Of a stretch of 64,000 bases of DNA, positions 25,801-43,255 are shown in pieces. The notes below the pieces were generated by a model, which ran no database searches, had not been told where the DNA came from, and saw only the letters and a program-made list of their open reading frames with translations. A program made the translations under genes and the position numbers. Each line of letters opens with the position of its first letter. Positions within the stretch are counted from its first letter, which is position 1. Source of the DNA: Strigops habroptila (taxonomy: Eukaryota > Chordata > Aves > Psittaciformes > Psittacidae); contig NC_044288.2 of NCBI RefSeq assembly GCF_004027225.2, forward strand, positions 7,119,719 to 7,183,718, written 5' to 3'.

Positions 25801-28800
25801 CACATCAATACCTCTGGTTTAAGATAAAACACAAAACAGGTGCAGCTCATAAATGGAGTAGTTCAGTCATCTCTAAGTCAGGAAGGCAATTTTGAACAGT
25901 TTTCATCAAAACACAAGACCAAAAAAAGACAGCCAGGTCAAAGGGTTTTCCTCAGCTCTTTTGGCATATTGGCTTGAGAGAGAGACCCATTCTTAAAATG
26001 CAGAGTTTACCAGAAAAATCAAAACCAAAGTCAGGATAAAGACAATTTCCTGTGGTTCTCCTTACTCTTTTTATCACAAACCTCTGAAGCTGGCCTGGGA
26101 TTCCCAGAACTACAAGCTTTAACAATGGCAGGAATAAAGCTTACATCTTTGCATCTGCTTGCTGTACTCAGACATGTTATCTGGGCGAATAGATCTCAGA
26201 AACTTTATGTAGTCATCACTGTGGTACTTGGTCATTTCTTCTGCATTTGCCTTGTGAGGGCGCTGCAAGGATAGAAAAAGAGCAAGGCTCATTTTGCAAG
26301 ACATCTCTCTCCCTAATTCCCATTTCCAATCTCAGATTTACTCCCAGAACAGCAAAAAACTCAAACCAGCATCATTAAACATGAGAAACTTATTTTCAAA
26401 GGTTAAGAATGTCACTACCAGAGACTGGCATGTATTATTACATATCTAGACAAAGTATTTAAGTTGCAGAGAGAAAAGCAATTTTCCAGTCTCCAAAGTT
26501 TATCTGAAGAAAAGAACATCTCATTACAAGCAAGCAGAAGAAATACATCAAAACAACTGGTTCCTTTCCTTTCTTTTCTCCTTTCCTTTCCCTTCCCTTC
26601 CTTCTTGGATTGTCAACAGAGAACTTACAAGTCTGAAGCATTGAACTTAAAACCTAACACCTAAACTAAGGTCTTTCACATCCACTGCTCTTCACAACTG
26701 GCCCTACACTTACATATATCTCCATCTTCCTGTACAGGCCGTAGTTCAGCAGTAGGTTGTGGGTCATCCGGATCCTGTGTGGCTTCATTGGATGTCCCTG
26801 GCCATAATAGTAGTTTCCAACATCACCTGAGAGCAGAAAGGATTTTATTATAGCAGGGAAAACTATGAATTCCTTCAATCGGAACCACAGCTGAGCCAAA
26901 AATCCACCAGGTCATCTGTCATTTTATTTGTCCTTCAGCAGCGTTCTGTTCACAGGGGAATAGGGTCTCCCATCTCATTCATACAGGTATCTGCATGGAT
27001 TCAAAAACCTTATCCCAGACTCAAATAAGACAGACATTTGTAAATTAAGATATGGCCAGACAAGGAATTTTTTAATGCCAGTTCTGGAGAAGGCAATCTA
27101 GGAAGAGCCTGAACAACCTGCACAAGAGGAGGGAGCTCCAGCTTTCCTATGCAGGACGAGCTTTGGGCACCACATCTGCCCGTCCTCACTCAAACCACTC
27201 CAGCTCTCCAATGTCCTCTCCAGGTGGTTCAGACCCACTGTGGTACCTCACATCTACAGAGCTCACAGGTTTCACTGTGAAACGCAGCCACGCTCTGAGC
27301 AGAAACCTGTACGCGAAGAGGCGTGAGTCTAATCCCGGCTCAGACGGTGACTCACCAGTAGGAGCACGTAGCCTCTGCCTCAGTTTCTTATTATTTCCCC
27401 AACAGAAACAAGATACAAACTCTGCCAATAGGCAAACACCACAGCAGCTGTAGTTTTGCCATTTTCACCCCTTATTATTGTTTGAAATCCTGCAGAAGAA
27501 TCCCAGTCCCACACACACATACACCTGATGAGCTATCCCTTGAGCACCAGCATTAATGAAGTTGGCTTCCTGCAAATATATCCTACAGGTCATCTCCCTA
27601 CTTGGATTGTCTCCTACCTAAGCAAAAGCTGAGCTCATGCTGCACTCTCCCACAGTAGGCACTGCTGTTCCGTTCCCCCCACCCCCACCCCCCAGGGTAC
27701 TTATTTTCATGAAACTTAGAAATTTAACTTGCAGATTTCTGCCTCCTGCCTGATTTGACTGCAAGAGACAGAGTCAAAACTCGTAGACAGCAGGAAATGC
27801 AGACAGCTACACACAGCAGCAATATGAGGGTGCTGAGGCGCTGGCACAGGGTGCCCAGAGAAGCTGTGGCTGCCCCATCCCTGTCAGTGTTCAAGGCCAG
27901 GTTGGACACAGGGGCTTGGAGCAACCTGCTCTAGTGGAAGGTGTCCCTGCCCGTGGCAGGGGGTTGGAACTGGATGAACTTTAAGGTCCTTTCCAGCCCA
28001 AACCAGTCTGAGATTCCATGATTCTACGACAGCACCATGCAAGCCTCATTTTCTTGGGAAACCAGACTAAGTCGTTCATGTAGTTGTACAACTCCCCATC
28101 AGTTTAAGAAGCAGGAGACCTGGTCCGGTCTGGGTGGTGACCCAGTTGGGAGTATTGGTATTTCATCACCAGTCTTAACATTCAGGAGAAACTGCTACTT
28201 CCTCAGTGCACACAAGTGTAGTTTTTCCTCCTGCGGATGTGGCTCTATTTTTTAGTCAAAGTAGATGCAAACAGTGCAAATCCTATACCCAAACAACTCT
28301 GCTGCTGGAGTTTACCTGTCCTGTGGCACTACGATGAAATAGAGTGTTCTCTGCATGAAGGTATTTTACTGGGGCAACTATCCCTTCAGGAAAATCAGGT
28401 TAAATCAAGCTTTGGGGAACCTCGTAGGAGATACACAAGACCCTATCCAGAAAATACAAGCACAAAACTTCATGAAGCTTTGAAAAATCATCATCTTCAC
28501 CTCGGGCTGTCAGCAAAATGCCCAGGGCAAACCCTGAGCTCTTCCAGAGCCTGTTGATGTTCACTCTGCTAAACACATCCCACCACGAGTCCACCAGAGC
28601 AGCAGACTAGCTTGTCTGCTCATGGATGCCAGTGCAGATTAAGCGTGCAAACTCAACAGATACCTCTTCTTCTTTGCTAGGGTTAAGCAAGTCCCTACGT
28701 GGGGAGCTTATAAAGGATAAGCAACTGTTCAAGCCCAAACCCTTGCACACACCTCAGCACCCCTCAGGTTTTCTAGGAAGGACCCTTAGGATACCTGATT

Positions 28801-31182
28801 ACCTTTTCCTGCATCGCACCGAGGCCCTTCCCTGCAGCTCAGGTTCCTTCTCCAGCACAGGATGCCCTCCAACCATCTGGAATTTATGGAAGACCCACCC
28901 ACCACCCAAAACAGCTCCCAGGGACCTCCTTTCAGGATGCAATTACCGTGCTAGATTCTGCTGCTCAGCCTCCCTGTGTGGAAAATAAGAAGACCTTAAC
29001 AAACTAGCCTCCCATATCTGCAGATCATGCCTTCCCCAGGAAGAAAAGCACACTTTCACCGTAGGACATGCTGTGGATGTTTGCCAGCCACTCATAAAAG
29101 AGCAGTGGAAAGAAGGCCCTAAAACCTCACCACAGAGTAAATTAGTGAGGGCAGCTATAGACAAGAGCATGTAACGCTAACTTCACATAGCTACCATGCA
29201 ATAAAGACCACAAGGATAGCATCTCTCTTAGCATTTTCAAGGAAAATGACTAGTTGTTTCATATTTAAGACATCACTGTGTGCCTTTAAAGATTAGCTTG
29301 TCCACGAAGTGACAAGCTGCTTTGTGAACATGTTATATTCCGAACCCAGGGACAAGTTTGGACATAGAAACCATTTTTTATCCAGCATCCAGATCGTGTG
29401 CACATGTGTGGCATTCTGGCATGTCTCGCAAGCACTCTTAAGTTTAAAACAGGCATTTCAGGGGCCAGGGCTCCAGCACCCCCTTGTATTTTGATATGAT
29501 GGGTGTTGCACAGAGATCAGTTGCATGGTAAAATTGGGCTCAGTTTCACTGCATCTATTGCTCTAATCTGGATTCCCCTTCACCCTGCCCTCCTGGAGGC
29601 ACTGGCTGAGCCAGAGACCCTGCAGGACTGTCATTACAGGTTGCAAACCTGTTTAGATTGACTTGTCCAGAGAAATAAAAGCCCTCACTACACGCCTGAC
29701 ACATGCAGCACTTTAGAAGAGCCCCGCTTCACTGCTGGAACACCGAGCACATCCACTTAGCAGGAAAAATTAGTGAGGAAAAGTTTTTTATTTCACAGAC
29801 TGAAAATCCTTAAGAAACAGAGCATTACACAATACCTTTCACAGACTCTGTCAAAAATGAGCTTGCCCATCACCAAGGCATCAGTTCACCCCTCCAAAGG
29901 GAGGAGGTTGTGAACGCGCAGATTGTGACTTCTCCCACAGACTATGGGGTAGAAGCCACACGTGATACCCAGCTTGGGATTTGGCCAGCCCTAACACCGC
30001 GTTACTTTCTGACTCCAATGGGATGATTATATAGGCCCAAAGAAATGTGTCCACAGCCTCGTAACAGAAAACAAAAAGAACCAGTCTAGGGTCCAGGCAA
30101 GTTCATAGCCAGAAGGAAACAATGTTCCTAGACACAGGAAACTCCCTACAACCACTCATGCAGTCGGCCTGGCTCCTCACACCTCCAGCTTATCCCTTGC
30201 TTAACAGCAATACCGCTGTCCCAAACTGGAGCTTCAAGAGAGACTCTTCTTCATAACGTTGCTTGAGGAAGCTTCATCTCCCCACAACCCATCCTGTCCC
30301 CCAGCACTTCCCCGAGCGCTCCCCATCCTCCCAGAAACCTTCTTCAGCATCTCAGCATGGCTTCCAAAGCCTCTTGTCCTCACACCCCTCCCCCTCCCTC
30401 CATCCTGGACCCTTTACAGCCTTTCCCCACCTCTAAAGTACCTATGTCTCCATACCTTCCCACCCTACCCCTGTCTCTCCCCAATACTGCTCCCATCTCT
30501 TCCCCCCACTCCTCCCTTTCTCCACTCCAATGCTCCCCCATATCACCTCCATGCTCCCCCATCCTTCCTATGCTCTCCAGCATCCTCCATTCCCCAACCC
30601 TGTGACAGTCCCCACATAATCCTGTCCATATCCATGGCCTGACCCCCATACCTCCATGCCCCTATCACTCCCTGCCCTCCAGTGCGGCCCCCAGCCCTCC
30701 CCTGTCCCTCAGTAGCACCAATACCCATCCCTGCACCTCCCATTGCAGCCCCTGCCCAGTGACCCCCATTAGCCCTCCCACCACCCTCAGTGCAGCCCCC
30801 AGCCCTCCCCTGTCCCTCAGTGCCCCCAATACTCATCCCTCCGCCCCACGTGACCCCCATTACCCCTCCCAGTGACTCCCACTACCCTTCCCACCTCAGG
30901 GCAGCACCCAGCCCCACCACGCTCCCCAACGACCCCCCTACTACCCCTATCCCCTATGTCCTCCAATGACCCCCCATTACCTTCCCCCAGTCAACACTTC
31001 ACCCCCCAACCCCAATTACCCCCCAAGTGCAGCCCCCACTGCCCCCCATGTTCCCTACCTCCCCCTCTCCCCACACCCGGTGCCCCCCTCAGCCCCCCCA
31101 TCTCGGCGCCGCCCGTGCCCTGCAGCCCCTCACCGTCGTAGTAGTAGCAGACTTTCCGCTTGCTGCCCTGCGTCAGCGCCAT
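16884..31182 (-). CDS. HDAC1: Histone deacetylase 1, 14 coding exons
   Basis: Coding exons (minus): 31,182-31,134; 26,826-26,714; 26,262-26,145; 23,216-23,142; 21,967-21,829; 21,213-21,072; 19,914-19,822; 19,530-19,422; 19,296-19,156; 18,679-18,571; 18,465-18,335; 17,556-17,410; 17,307-17,259; 16,911-16,884. All introns are GT-AG and the sum is 1,443 nt, giving 480 aa. This is a zinc-dependent class I lysine deacetylase of the nuclear Sin3, NuRD and CoREST complexes. Visible catalytic residues are H140/H141 (GGLHHAKK), zinc ligands D176 and H178 (DIDIHH) and D264 (CGSDSLSGD), and Y303 (GGGGYT). The tail has the acidic CK2-type [13 protein letters not shown] segment, two KRIS motifs and a Lys/Glu-rich end. 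HDAC2 is the close alternative, but the tail and the LCK/MARCKSL1 neighbourhood favour HDAC1. Intron 1 is the longest (4.3 kb). Confidence 0.97.
20341..20362. repeat. Short AT-rich simple repeat in an HDAC1 intron
   Basis: A TATATATATATA run with T-rich flanks in the intron between coding exons 6 and 7. It is ordinary microsatellite sequence. Confidence 0.6.
27318..27405 (+). mobile_element. Possible MIR/CORE-SINE relic
   Basis: The stretch reads like the middle and 3' part of a mammalian-type MIR: a 'GAGTCTAATCCCGGCTC' opening, a degraded centre and 'CTCTGCCTCAGTTTCTTA' near the end, followed by T/C-rich sequence. Ancient MIR/CORE-SINE relics do occur in birds at low number. It lies in HDAC1 intron 1. 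I base this on recalled consensus only. Confidence 0.4.
27826..28029 (+). mobile_element. CR1 LINE 3' fragment
   Basis: About 200 bp matching the CR1 3' UTR: the GGCACAGGGTGCCCAGAG segment, GTTCAAGGCCAGGTTGGA, the GTGTCCCTGCCC block, AAGGTCCTTTCCAGCCCAAAC, and a terminal CCATGATTCTAC in place of the ATTCTATG repeat. It is strongly 5'-truncated, as is usual for CR1, and lies antisense to HDAC1 in intron 1. Confidence 0.9.
30260..31120. repeat. C-rich pyrimidine tract in HDAC1 intron 1, with a tandem duplication
   Basis: Some 850 bp are almost free of G on the plus strand, dominated by CCC, CTCC and CCAT words. Within it, a segment of about 107 bp starting at 30,681 recurs at 30,788 (shared CCCCCAGCCCTCCCCTGTCC core). 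Because HDAC1 is transcribed from the minus strand, the nascent RNA here would be G-rich. Long frames in this tract are composition artefacts. Confidence 0.75.
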
Positions 31183-31420
31183 TTTCCTATCTCCCCACAG
31201 CGACGGACCCTCCCGCCGCCCCGCGCAACCCAACCCGGCCCGGGCCCCGCCGCCCCGCCCACCGCGCAGCCCACGGCCTATCAGAGAAGACCGCTCCGCC
31301 TCTCTCCCGCCCACCTGCCAATAGGAAATCGCAGCGGCGGGGAGAGCGCGGGCGCGGGGGCAGCTAGCACGCTAGGCGGAGCGGCGGGGTGCCTGGTCTG
31401 TACCACTGCTGCGGGGAGTG
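31135..31420 (-). promoter_or_regulatory. HDAC1: CpG-island promoter of HDAC1
   Basis: GC/CpG-rich block directly upstream of the HDAC1 start codon on the minus strand. It contains several GC boxes (CCCGCCC, CCGCCC between about 31,250 and 31,315), a CCAAT element at about 31,317-31,321 and further GC-rich sequence. No TATA box is evident. This fits a housekeeping CpG-island promoter. Confidence 0.65.
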
Positions 31421-32276
31421 GGGGGAGAGGGGAGGGGAGGTGAGGGGAAGGGAAGGCGAAGGCGCGGGCTGCAGAATCGCTGAGGCGCAGGGGGTAGGGT
31501 GGGGGGCAAAAGAGGAAAGGGTCCAGGTGGGTAGGGCGGAACTATTTGGGGTGGGGGAGACGCCAGGTGGGGCTGAAGCCATCGCGGGGGGACACACGGT
31601 AGAGGCCTCTACCAGCACCTAGGCTTGTCCCACGTGGGGCTGGTGTAAGAGGGGCTGTGGGGGTCTCACATCGCCGGGGTCAGCATGAGAATGGGCTGGG
31701 ACACCTAGCAGCACCCCCGTGAGGGACTGGTGTGAGTGGGGTCCATCCCCTGAGACCAGCACCCCGCTTGCCCCATCGCCTCCGGCTGAGTGTCCTCCGG
31801 GGCCACTATGGCAGAGGCCTTTTTCTCCTCAAAATGGCTCCTGTGAACACCACAGCGGGAACAGGGGGCACCCCACAGCCGAGGGCTGCAGCAGACATCA
31901 CTTGCAGGGGGTTCCTGCCATCACGTGGTGATGGCCATGGGAGAGGGGCTGGCATGGGCCCCGGGCAGCCCCTGTGGGGCTGGAGGCCAGGTTTGCACCC
32001 AGCAAGTGCAAAGGGACAGTGTGGGGGGAACCCCATGGGCCCCACATCACACCCCCAAACCCCCCACACGCCAGCCCTCTGCTCTTTGGAGTCACTTGTC
32101 GGCTTGGCCCATCCATCGCCTTCTGAAGGGGTGAGATCTGCTCCAAAGACTTGAAGCGCTTCAGATCTTTACTGCTGAGGTCCAGGCGGCGCTGGCCAAC
32201 ACCCCAGGTGATGTGCATGGAGTCTGTGGGGACCTGGTGCATGGGGAGCAGCTCCGGGCACCCCAACACGTTGTCC
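31421..32276. other. Spacer between the HDAC1 promoter and the LCK 3' end
   Basis: About 850 bp with no recognised coding exon. The part next to 32,276 should be LCK 3' UTR, but I find no canonical AATAAA on the minus strand, so the LCK polyadenylation site is not placed. Confidence 0.5.
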
Positions 32277-36243
<3,967 letters not shown>

Positions 36244-36248
36244 GGTGG

Positions 36249-39200
36249 CTGCAGGGGGTCAGAGGCGGTGAGGGAAGCCTTCAGGCCCCCCTCCCACTCC
36301 AGCACATCCCCATCCTCGCATCCATCCGTCTTCCCACATTGCATGGCCCGTCCCGCACACTCTGCAGGTCCTCAGCTGAACTGGAGGCATCCTCTGACTC
36401 CCCATATTTCCTCCTAATCATTTTGTTCTGGCTTTGTTAATTAAAAACACTGAAGGCAGTTAGTCCTCAGTTTGAGGCTCCCATTTCCCGCCACCACAAG
36501 CCTGCCAGCTCCTTCCCACCCTGCAGCCCTTGGACTGGGCCCTGTATTCTCCATCTAGCTAACAATCTAATCATGAGTATCCCATTAGCAATTAATACAC
36601 GGTGTGTTTTACCAGACACCTCCCTGGCACCACCAGCAGCTCCTGGTGCAGAGGTAGGTGTGAGCACTCCCCCATCAACGAAGCATTGCCTCTGATTTCC
36701 TTCCCCACCCTGCAGGTTCCCCTCCTGCATTCACCCCATCACTGTGCTCCTGTTTCTCCTGCATCAGGGATGTCCTTTAAGTCTTCATCCTTGCTCAGGG
36801 GCCCCTCATCCTTGGCAGCTCACCCTGAAACATCAAGGTCCCCCCAACCTCAAGCCATGGTGATGCCAAGCTGGTGTCCCCGACACTGTGGTGTGAGGAC
36901 CGGGGCAGCCTGGCAGTGATGCCATGAGCATGGTGTGTACTCTGCAAACCACCCATCAGCTCTTGCCTTCCCATGAAAGCCAAGCATGGCAGGGAGCCGA
37001 GAGCCATGGCAGTGCCTGAGGTGCAAATAGCAGCCCACGGCCCTGGAAATAAGCTCTTCCGCAGAATCTCCTTCGCCTACGCCACCAGGATTTATCTCCA
37101 CCTGGACCTAGCCCCCAAACCCTCATTTCCACGCTCTGCCCAGCAGCTCTGGAGGCTTTTGGGGGGCCCCAGCATGGTTTCTGCAGGCGCTGGGTGCCAA
37201 CGGCAGGTTGGGAGCCCCTCACCATGCCCCAAAACCAGCACTCGAAACCAGCAGCCACTTTGGAACTCTTATCTGGCAGCAGGTGGTGCAGGTGTGAGGG
37301 TCCCATCTGTGCCATGCCCTGCAGCGAGCTGGGTCCCCGGGAGATAATGGCAATGTTTTCTCCTTGGTTTCCTACCCAAAGGAGCCATTGCACAGCTGTT
37401 TCCACAAGCGCATGCTTAAACCCACCTCTTTCCAAAGTAGTGGGGGGCTTCGTTTGAGTGTGTGCCCCCATGGGTGGCTGGAGACACAGGGAAGAGCCTC
37501 ATAGGGGGACCCCAAGTAGGGTGCAGGGTCCCCAGGGTGCCACCAGCCATGAGTGGCTATCAGTGATGGGTGATTTGGGAGAGGAGAGGGCAGATGAGCG
37601 AGTTCCCTCCCCATACCATGCAACACCGCTTTGGGGACTCAAAGGCTAAAAACCACCCTGATGCTTTCAGCTTCTGGTGATGCCTATTTGGGAACACACT
37701 TTGGCACCCAAGAAGAGAGGTTTGGACACATCACAGTTCCCTAATGCAGACAGGAGGAGAAGCCCCAGCTCTCCCAGACCTACCCACAGCCCTTCAAATG
37801 CCTTCACTGAAGGCAAGGAGTGCCAGGAGGTGTTTTTTCCTCTGCACCAGTCAGGGTGAGGAGGGAGGTGCTGCTATTATGCCTTTTTGTCTTACACACT
37901 CAAGCCACAGCAGAATTTCCACCCAGCAGCCATGTCACCTGCACGATGCGAGGGCCATGCTGGTGAAACACCGCGTTTGAAGTCGGGGTTTGGTGCCTGC
38001 ATCTGGTGCAACCGAATTTCTCTGCAAGGGATGTGTAGGTGCCCCAGTCCCGTGCCTCGCCATGTCTGCATGTGTGCATGCCTGTGCACAGGTGCCTTTG
38101 CATGGCCGTGTTATGTGCCTGTCTCTGGAGCATGTCCAGACCCCTGGTTCATGCTGGAGGAGCTGCCCTCTGCCAGCCCTTCTACATAAACCTCTCCATC
38201 CAGGTCTGGTTGGCCTGTTCACAAGTGTGGGCAGGCGTGAGGAGGGCTGAAGGATGGGCTGACCTTGTCCCTGACACTCTTCAAGGCTCACCGTAGTGGC
38301 CCAGATGTCCCAAAGCTGGCTGTGACCCAGCTGGATGGTCAGCCCCACGCTGGCACAGACTCACAGAGACATGAAGAACCATGGCCCCAAAGCTGCCATT
38401 GCAGCAGGGAGGTGTTCACACTGAGAGAGCACCAAAACCAGGCGCATCTCAGTGTCTGACCCCCCAAACTGGGCAGCAGACCCCAATGTACTAGCACTAA
38501 ATTGCTGCCAATCCCCACGCTGCTCTCACCCAGAGCCAGGTAGGTGGGAGCTTGGCCCTGGGGACACAACTCCATCTTTGCCCTGAAAATGAGGCCTTGG
38601 GGAGAGCCCTGTGATGGGGATGGAGCTCCCACCCCGGGCAGGTCTTCCAGGCAGGCAGAGAGCATCGTGACAGCGGCTTTCACTCCAACTGAGAGGCCAT
38701 GTAAGAATGCGGATCACAGCCCGGCTCCCCCATCGCCTGCTTGGGCACCAACACTCTCACTCCCCCCGCAGCGATGAGCCCGAAACCCCATTTCCAACCC
38801 TCCAAGGGGTAACTTCAGAGAGCGCAATGGGACCCCCCACCGTCCACATGTACCCAGGTGTTCCCCAGCTCCCATCTGGACAGTGCCAACCCTGTCACCC
38901 CAGATCCCCGTTACCTGTTGGCAGTGAGGCAAGGACCAGCCGCTCTCAGACTCCCATGGCCCAGCAGCAAGACAAAGACTCTGTCCCCGCTCACATCCTC
39001 TCCATGCCCAGCAAGGAGCGAGGAGACCCTGCGGGGAGCAGAGACGAGCCCCCTGCTCACTCCTGCTCACTCCTGCTCAGTGCCTGCCCTAGCTTCCTGC
39101 CTCATGAGCAAACTCTAGAGAAGCTGGTTCGCAGCTTCAAGCACAACCGCAAGAGTTAGTGACAAACCCCTGTGGCTTCCTGCCATCCCCGGCATGCAGG

Positions 39201-40868
39201 GCTGCTGTTCTGGGTGTCCCTGATCAACAATCCTCAGGGAACGGGTGGGCAAAGGGATGGTGAGCCCCACAGTCGGTGGGAAGCAGGGTCCTGTGGCTGG
39301 GAGATGCCCTACGATGGACCAGAGATGGGCAGAGGATTGTCCCCTGCTGCCAGGGCAGTCCTGGCTACCCGAGCCCCTCTGGTCCCCTGCACTGCCCCCT
39401 CTGGTGCTCAGTATGGGCATGCTGGCACTGTGCACCCACCATGGCCCCGTCAGACCATAACATGGGTTGTGGGACTCATCCTGCACCCCGCAGTCCCCAC
39501 TTTGGCCATCACAATGGGGTCACCCCAAACCAGGCACCCCAAGAGCTGTGGTGACAGGGGCTGAAGCTGAGGGGCCACGTGCCTCAGTCAGGCTGCCAGC
39601 CCCGTGTTTTTGGAGACAGCTTAGGGCAGAGCAACCACCACACTATTGTCTTGGCCTTTTTGATGAAGCATGAAGCCGCAGGTCCCTGCTGCCAGCTCTG
39701 CAGAGGCAGGGGCAGGAAGCTCAGCTGTGACCAGGGGCACGTGGGTGGCAGCTCCAGACGCAGCATCGACTTGGGCAGGGATGTTTCCCAGGGACAGCCA
39801 CCATCCCCTTCCCATCCTGCTCAACAACCCCACCAGTGCCCCAAGCAAGGGGTGGTGGGGAGCACTGCATGGCCCTGCGGTGTGCCACAGCCTATTGGGG
39901 TGCATGTTGGGTTCTTCCTGTGTCCTACTGCTACCCTGGGAAGGAGAAGCAGCCCCCCCAAATTATCCCTGGGTCATCCCACAGCATCCCCGGGTCACCT
40001 CGCACCTTTCCTGGCACCACCTGCAAAAAGTGTTCTGTGGAAGCCACATTCACCGAGCAGCAACTTCTTTTGTGAAGGGTTTGGTGTTAATGAAGGAAGG
40101 GAAAAAGCCAAAACTAAACCCCTCCGGTGAGGGCGGTGTTGTCAGCCCCAGCTGCTGCTACCCTGCTCCCGCTGCAGGGCTGCTGTGGGATGGAGCAGGA
40201 TGCGAGCATGGAGGCTGAACCCTGAGCACAGCCCCAGCACCTCCCAGCCTCAAGCCTCAAAACCAACCCTTCCATTCGCAGCCAGTTTGGGGACAAGCGT
40301 TTCCTGCAGCGGTGCAGCCCAAGCACCCACCTGTGGCCAGGAACACCTGGGAACAGGCTGGTCATGAGGTCCCCAGAGCAGAGACAGTGTCTCTCTGACA
40401 GGAACTGGTGAGAAGTTGCTACCCTGTGAGCCAGGGTTAGAGAAGGAATGATGGAAGCACATTCCCCCCCTGCTGCCCCCAGGTCCCCCATGTGTGGAGG
40501 TTGAGGCAGGTGCCCAGGTGCATGCAAAAAAGGGAAAAACATCAGCTCTCACCTTCTATTTCTCCTCAAAGGGCTGCTCCCTACATTTTCCACTGCGGTT
40601 GACCCCACCATCCTTAAGGACAGGGCAGTGGGTGCCCCAAAATACCCTGTGCCCAATGGGGATAGTGACATTTCCCATGCCACTGTGGCATGGCACTGTC
40701 CCCAGGGCAGAGCTGGCAGCACCAGGGCTCAGCACTGCCTGCTGCTCCACAGTCCCCAAGAGGTTTTAGGAGGGTTCTTGAGCCCTGCCAAATCTGGATG
40801 CACCCATGGGTGCCCCTGAGGCTCCCATCCAGGCTCAGTGCTGAGCAGTCCATGGAGTGCTGCCACTG
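36249..40868. other. Intergenic region between FAM167B and LCK; likely LCK 5' control region
   Basis: About 4.6 kb with no exon I can assign. It must hold the LCK upstream noncoding exon(s) and promoter(s), because the ATG exon begins at a splice acceptor. A small TAAT-rich patch lies at 36,555-36,601. Frames up to 183 codons (for example 39,579-40,130) are compositionally ordinary GC-rich artefacts. No canonical polyadenylation signal for FAM167B was found. Confidence 0.5.
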
Positions 40869-42005
<1,137 letters not shown>

Positions 42006-42112
42006 TCACCTCTCCGCGCTCAAAGCCCCAGTCCAAGAGGAGCCTCTGCCCCACTGCACCCGCCGGGCAAAGGACACTTTGGCCACTGACACCCACAGCA
42101 CTCACGTCCCGG

Positions 42113-42121
42113 CTATTTATT
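42113..42121 (-). promoter_or_regulatory. FAM167B: TATA-like element upstream of FAM167B
   Basis: The minus strand reads AATAAATAG about 150 bp before the FAM167B start codon, followed by CCGGGACGTGAG, which includes an ACGT core. If used, initiation would fall near 42,085-42,090 with a 5' UTR of about 120 nt. It would make FAM167B a TATA-type gene, unlike the CpG-island genes around it. Confidence 0.45.
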
Positions 42122-42279
42122 CACCTCCTGAACACTAAAGGTTGGGGACGCTGAGGACAATTCCAACGGGCGGGAATTTTCCTTATCTAGAGAAGTGCGA
42201 AGGAGGAGGGGTTTGGGTGTGTTTTGCTGCGGTTTTTTTCTCCATTTTTTCCCCTTTTTTACACGATTGTGCGCCCTGG

Positions 42280-42880
42280 GAGGAGACTCCCGGTTCTTCG
42301 GGAAAGCTGCCACCCTCCACCGGGACACCCAGGCGAGGGGCACCACGGGGGGAGATTTACCCGCAGAAGCAGCCGACGGGGACAGAGGTCAAAAAAAAGC
42401 CCGAGGACGGAAAAAGGAACCGCGGTGGGGGTGGGGGGGGTGTCCTGTGGCACGGGCGGGCGTTAAGGTGGAACCGGGTCAAGATGTGGCCGCAACTCTT
42501 CCCCCCCGCCCGGTGCCAGCGCGGCCCCGGGAGCCGCGGCCGGGGTGGTGGGTCTCGCCTGCGTCCCACCACTGGCAACCCCCCCCGGCACTACCCTAAC
42601 CCGGTTCCCCACCGCTCCCGGCCCCTCCATCCTCCCTGCGTAGTCCCCAAATCCCCTGTGAGCTCCCGTGTCCCCTCGCGTGTCCCTTCCACGATCCCAC
42701 GCCAGGAGCCCCGGACCCGAGGACCGTCCCTCCGACTCCCCGCCCCCGGCCTGGTCCCCGCTGTCACCGGCGGAGCCGCACCGAGGACCGGGCCACCTTA
42801 AACCTGACATCCGCCCTGCAACGAGCCTCCGTCCCGGCTGGGCTGTACGGCCATCGCCCGCTCCCCACTGCAACCCGACG
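42280..42880. promoter_or_regulatory. CpG-rich block between divergent FAM167B and MTMR9-like gene
   Basis: GC- and CpG-rich sequence in the 1.8-kb head-to-head gap. It is the best candidate for the MTMR9-like promoter and first noncoding exon. A consensus acceptor (pyrimidine tract then CAG at 43,775-43,777) lies just upstream of the MTMR9-like ATG, which suggests a spliced 5' UTR starting in this block. Direct evidence for a start site is absent. Confidence 0.45.
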
Positions 42881-42884
42881 TCCC

Positions 42885-43255
42885 CCACCTTGCACCTCGA
42901 TCTTCCCCGCTTACACCCACCACTTCCCTATTGGCACTCCTGAGGTCCTCTGCTTGCACCCCAGGATCCCTGGTGCACCCACAGCCTCCCGTTTGCACCC
43001 TGCGGTTCTTGCTTGTGTCCGAAGGTCCCCTGCTCACACCAAAGGATCCCTGCTTGCACGCTAAGCCCCGCAGCTTATGCTGAGTAGTTCCCTGTTTGCA
43101 CCTCCAGCTCCCCCTCAGGGCGCTGCTTGCACCCCAGGATCTGCGATGCACCCCACAGTTGCACCCTGAGATTCTTGCTTGTGCCCTTGGTCCTCTTCTT
43201 GCACTCCCAGATCTCCATTTGCACCTCCAGGTCCCTGCCTGCAGCAGAACCTGAG
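42885..43255 (+). repeat. Degenerate minisatellite of GCTTGCACCC-type units
   Basis: Around a dozen imperfect copies, spaced about 25-35 bp, of words such as CTGCTTGCACCCCAGGATC and TTTGCACCTCCAGGTCCC. It accounts for a long but spurious minus-strand frame (42,798-43,625) full of CK, GVQ and CKQG repeats. It sits between the CpG block and the first coding exon of the MTMR9-like gene. Confidence 0.65.

Noticed and set aside
16884-31182. HDAC2 in place of HDAC1
   Set aside because: Tail sequence and flanking LCK and MARCKSL1 fit HDAC1; the 480-aa length equals that recalled for chicken HDAC1.
30966-31443. Pro-rich frames over the HDAC1 promoter and intron 1
   Set aside because: Compositional artefact of the C-rich tract; antisense to the first HDAC1 exon.
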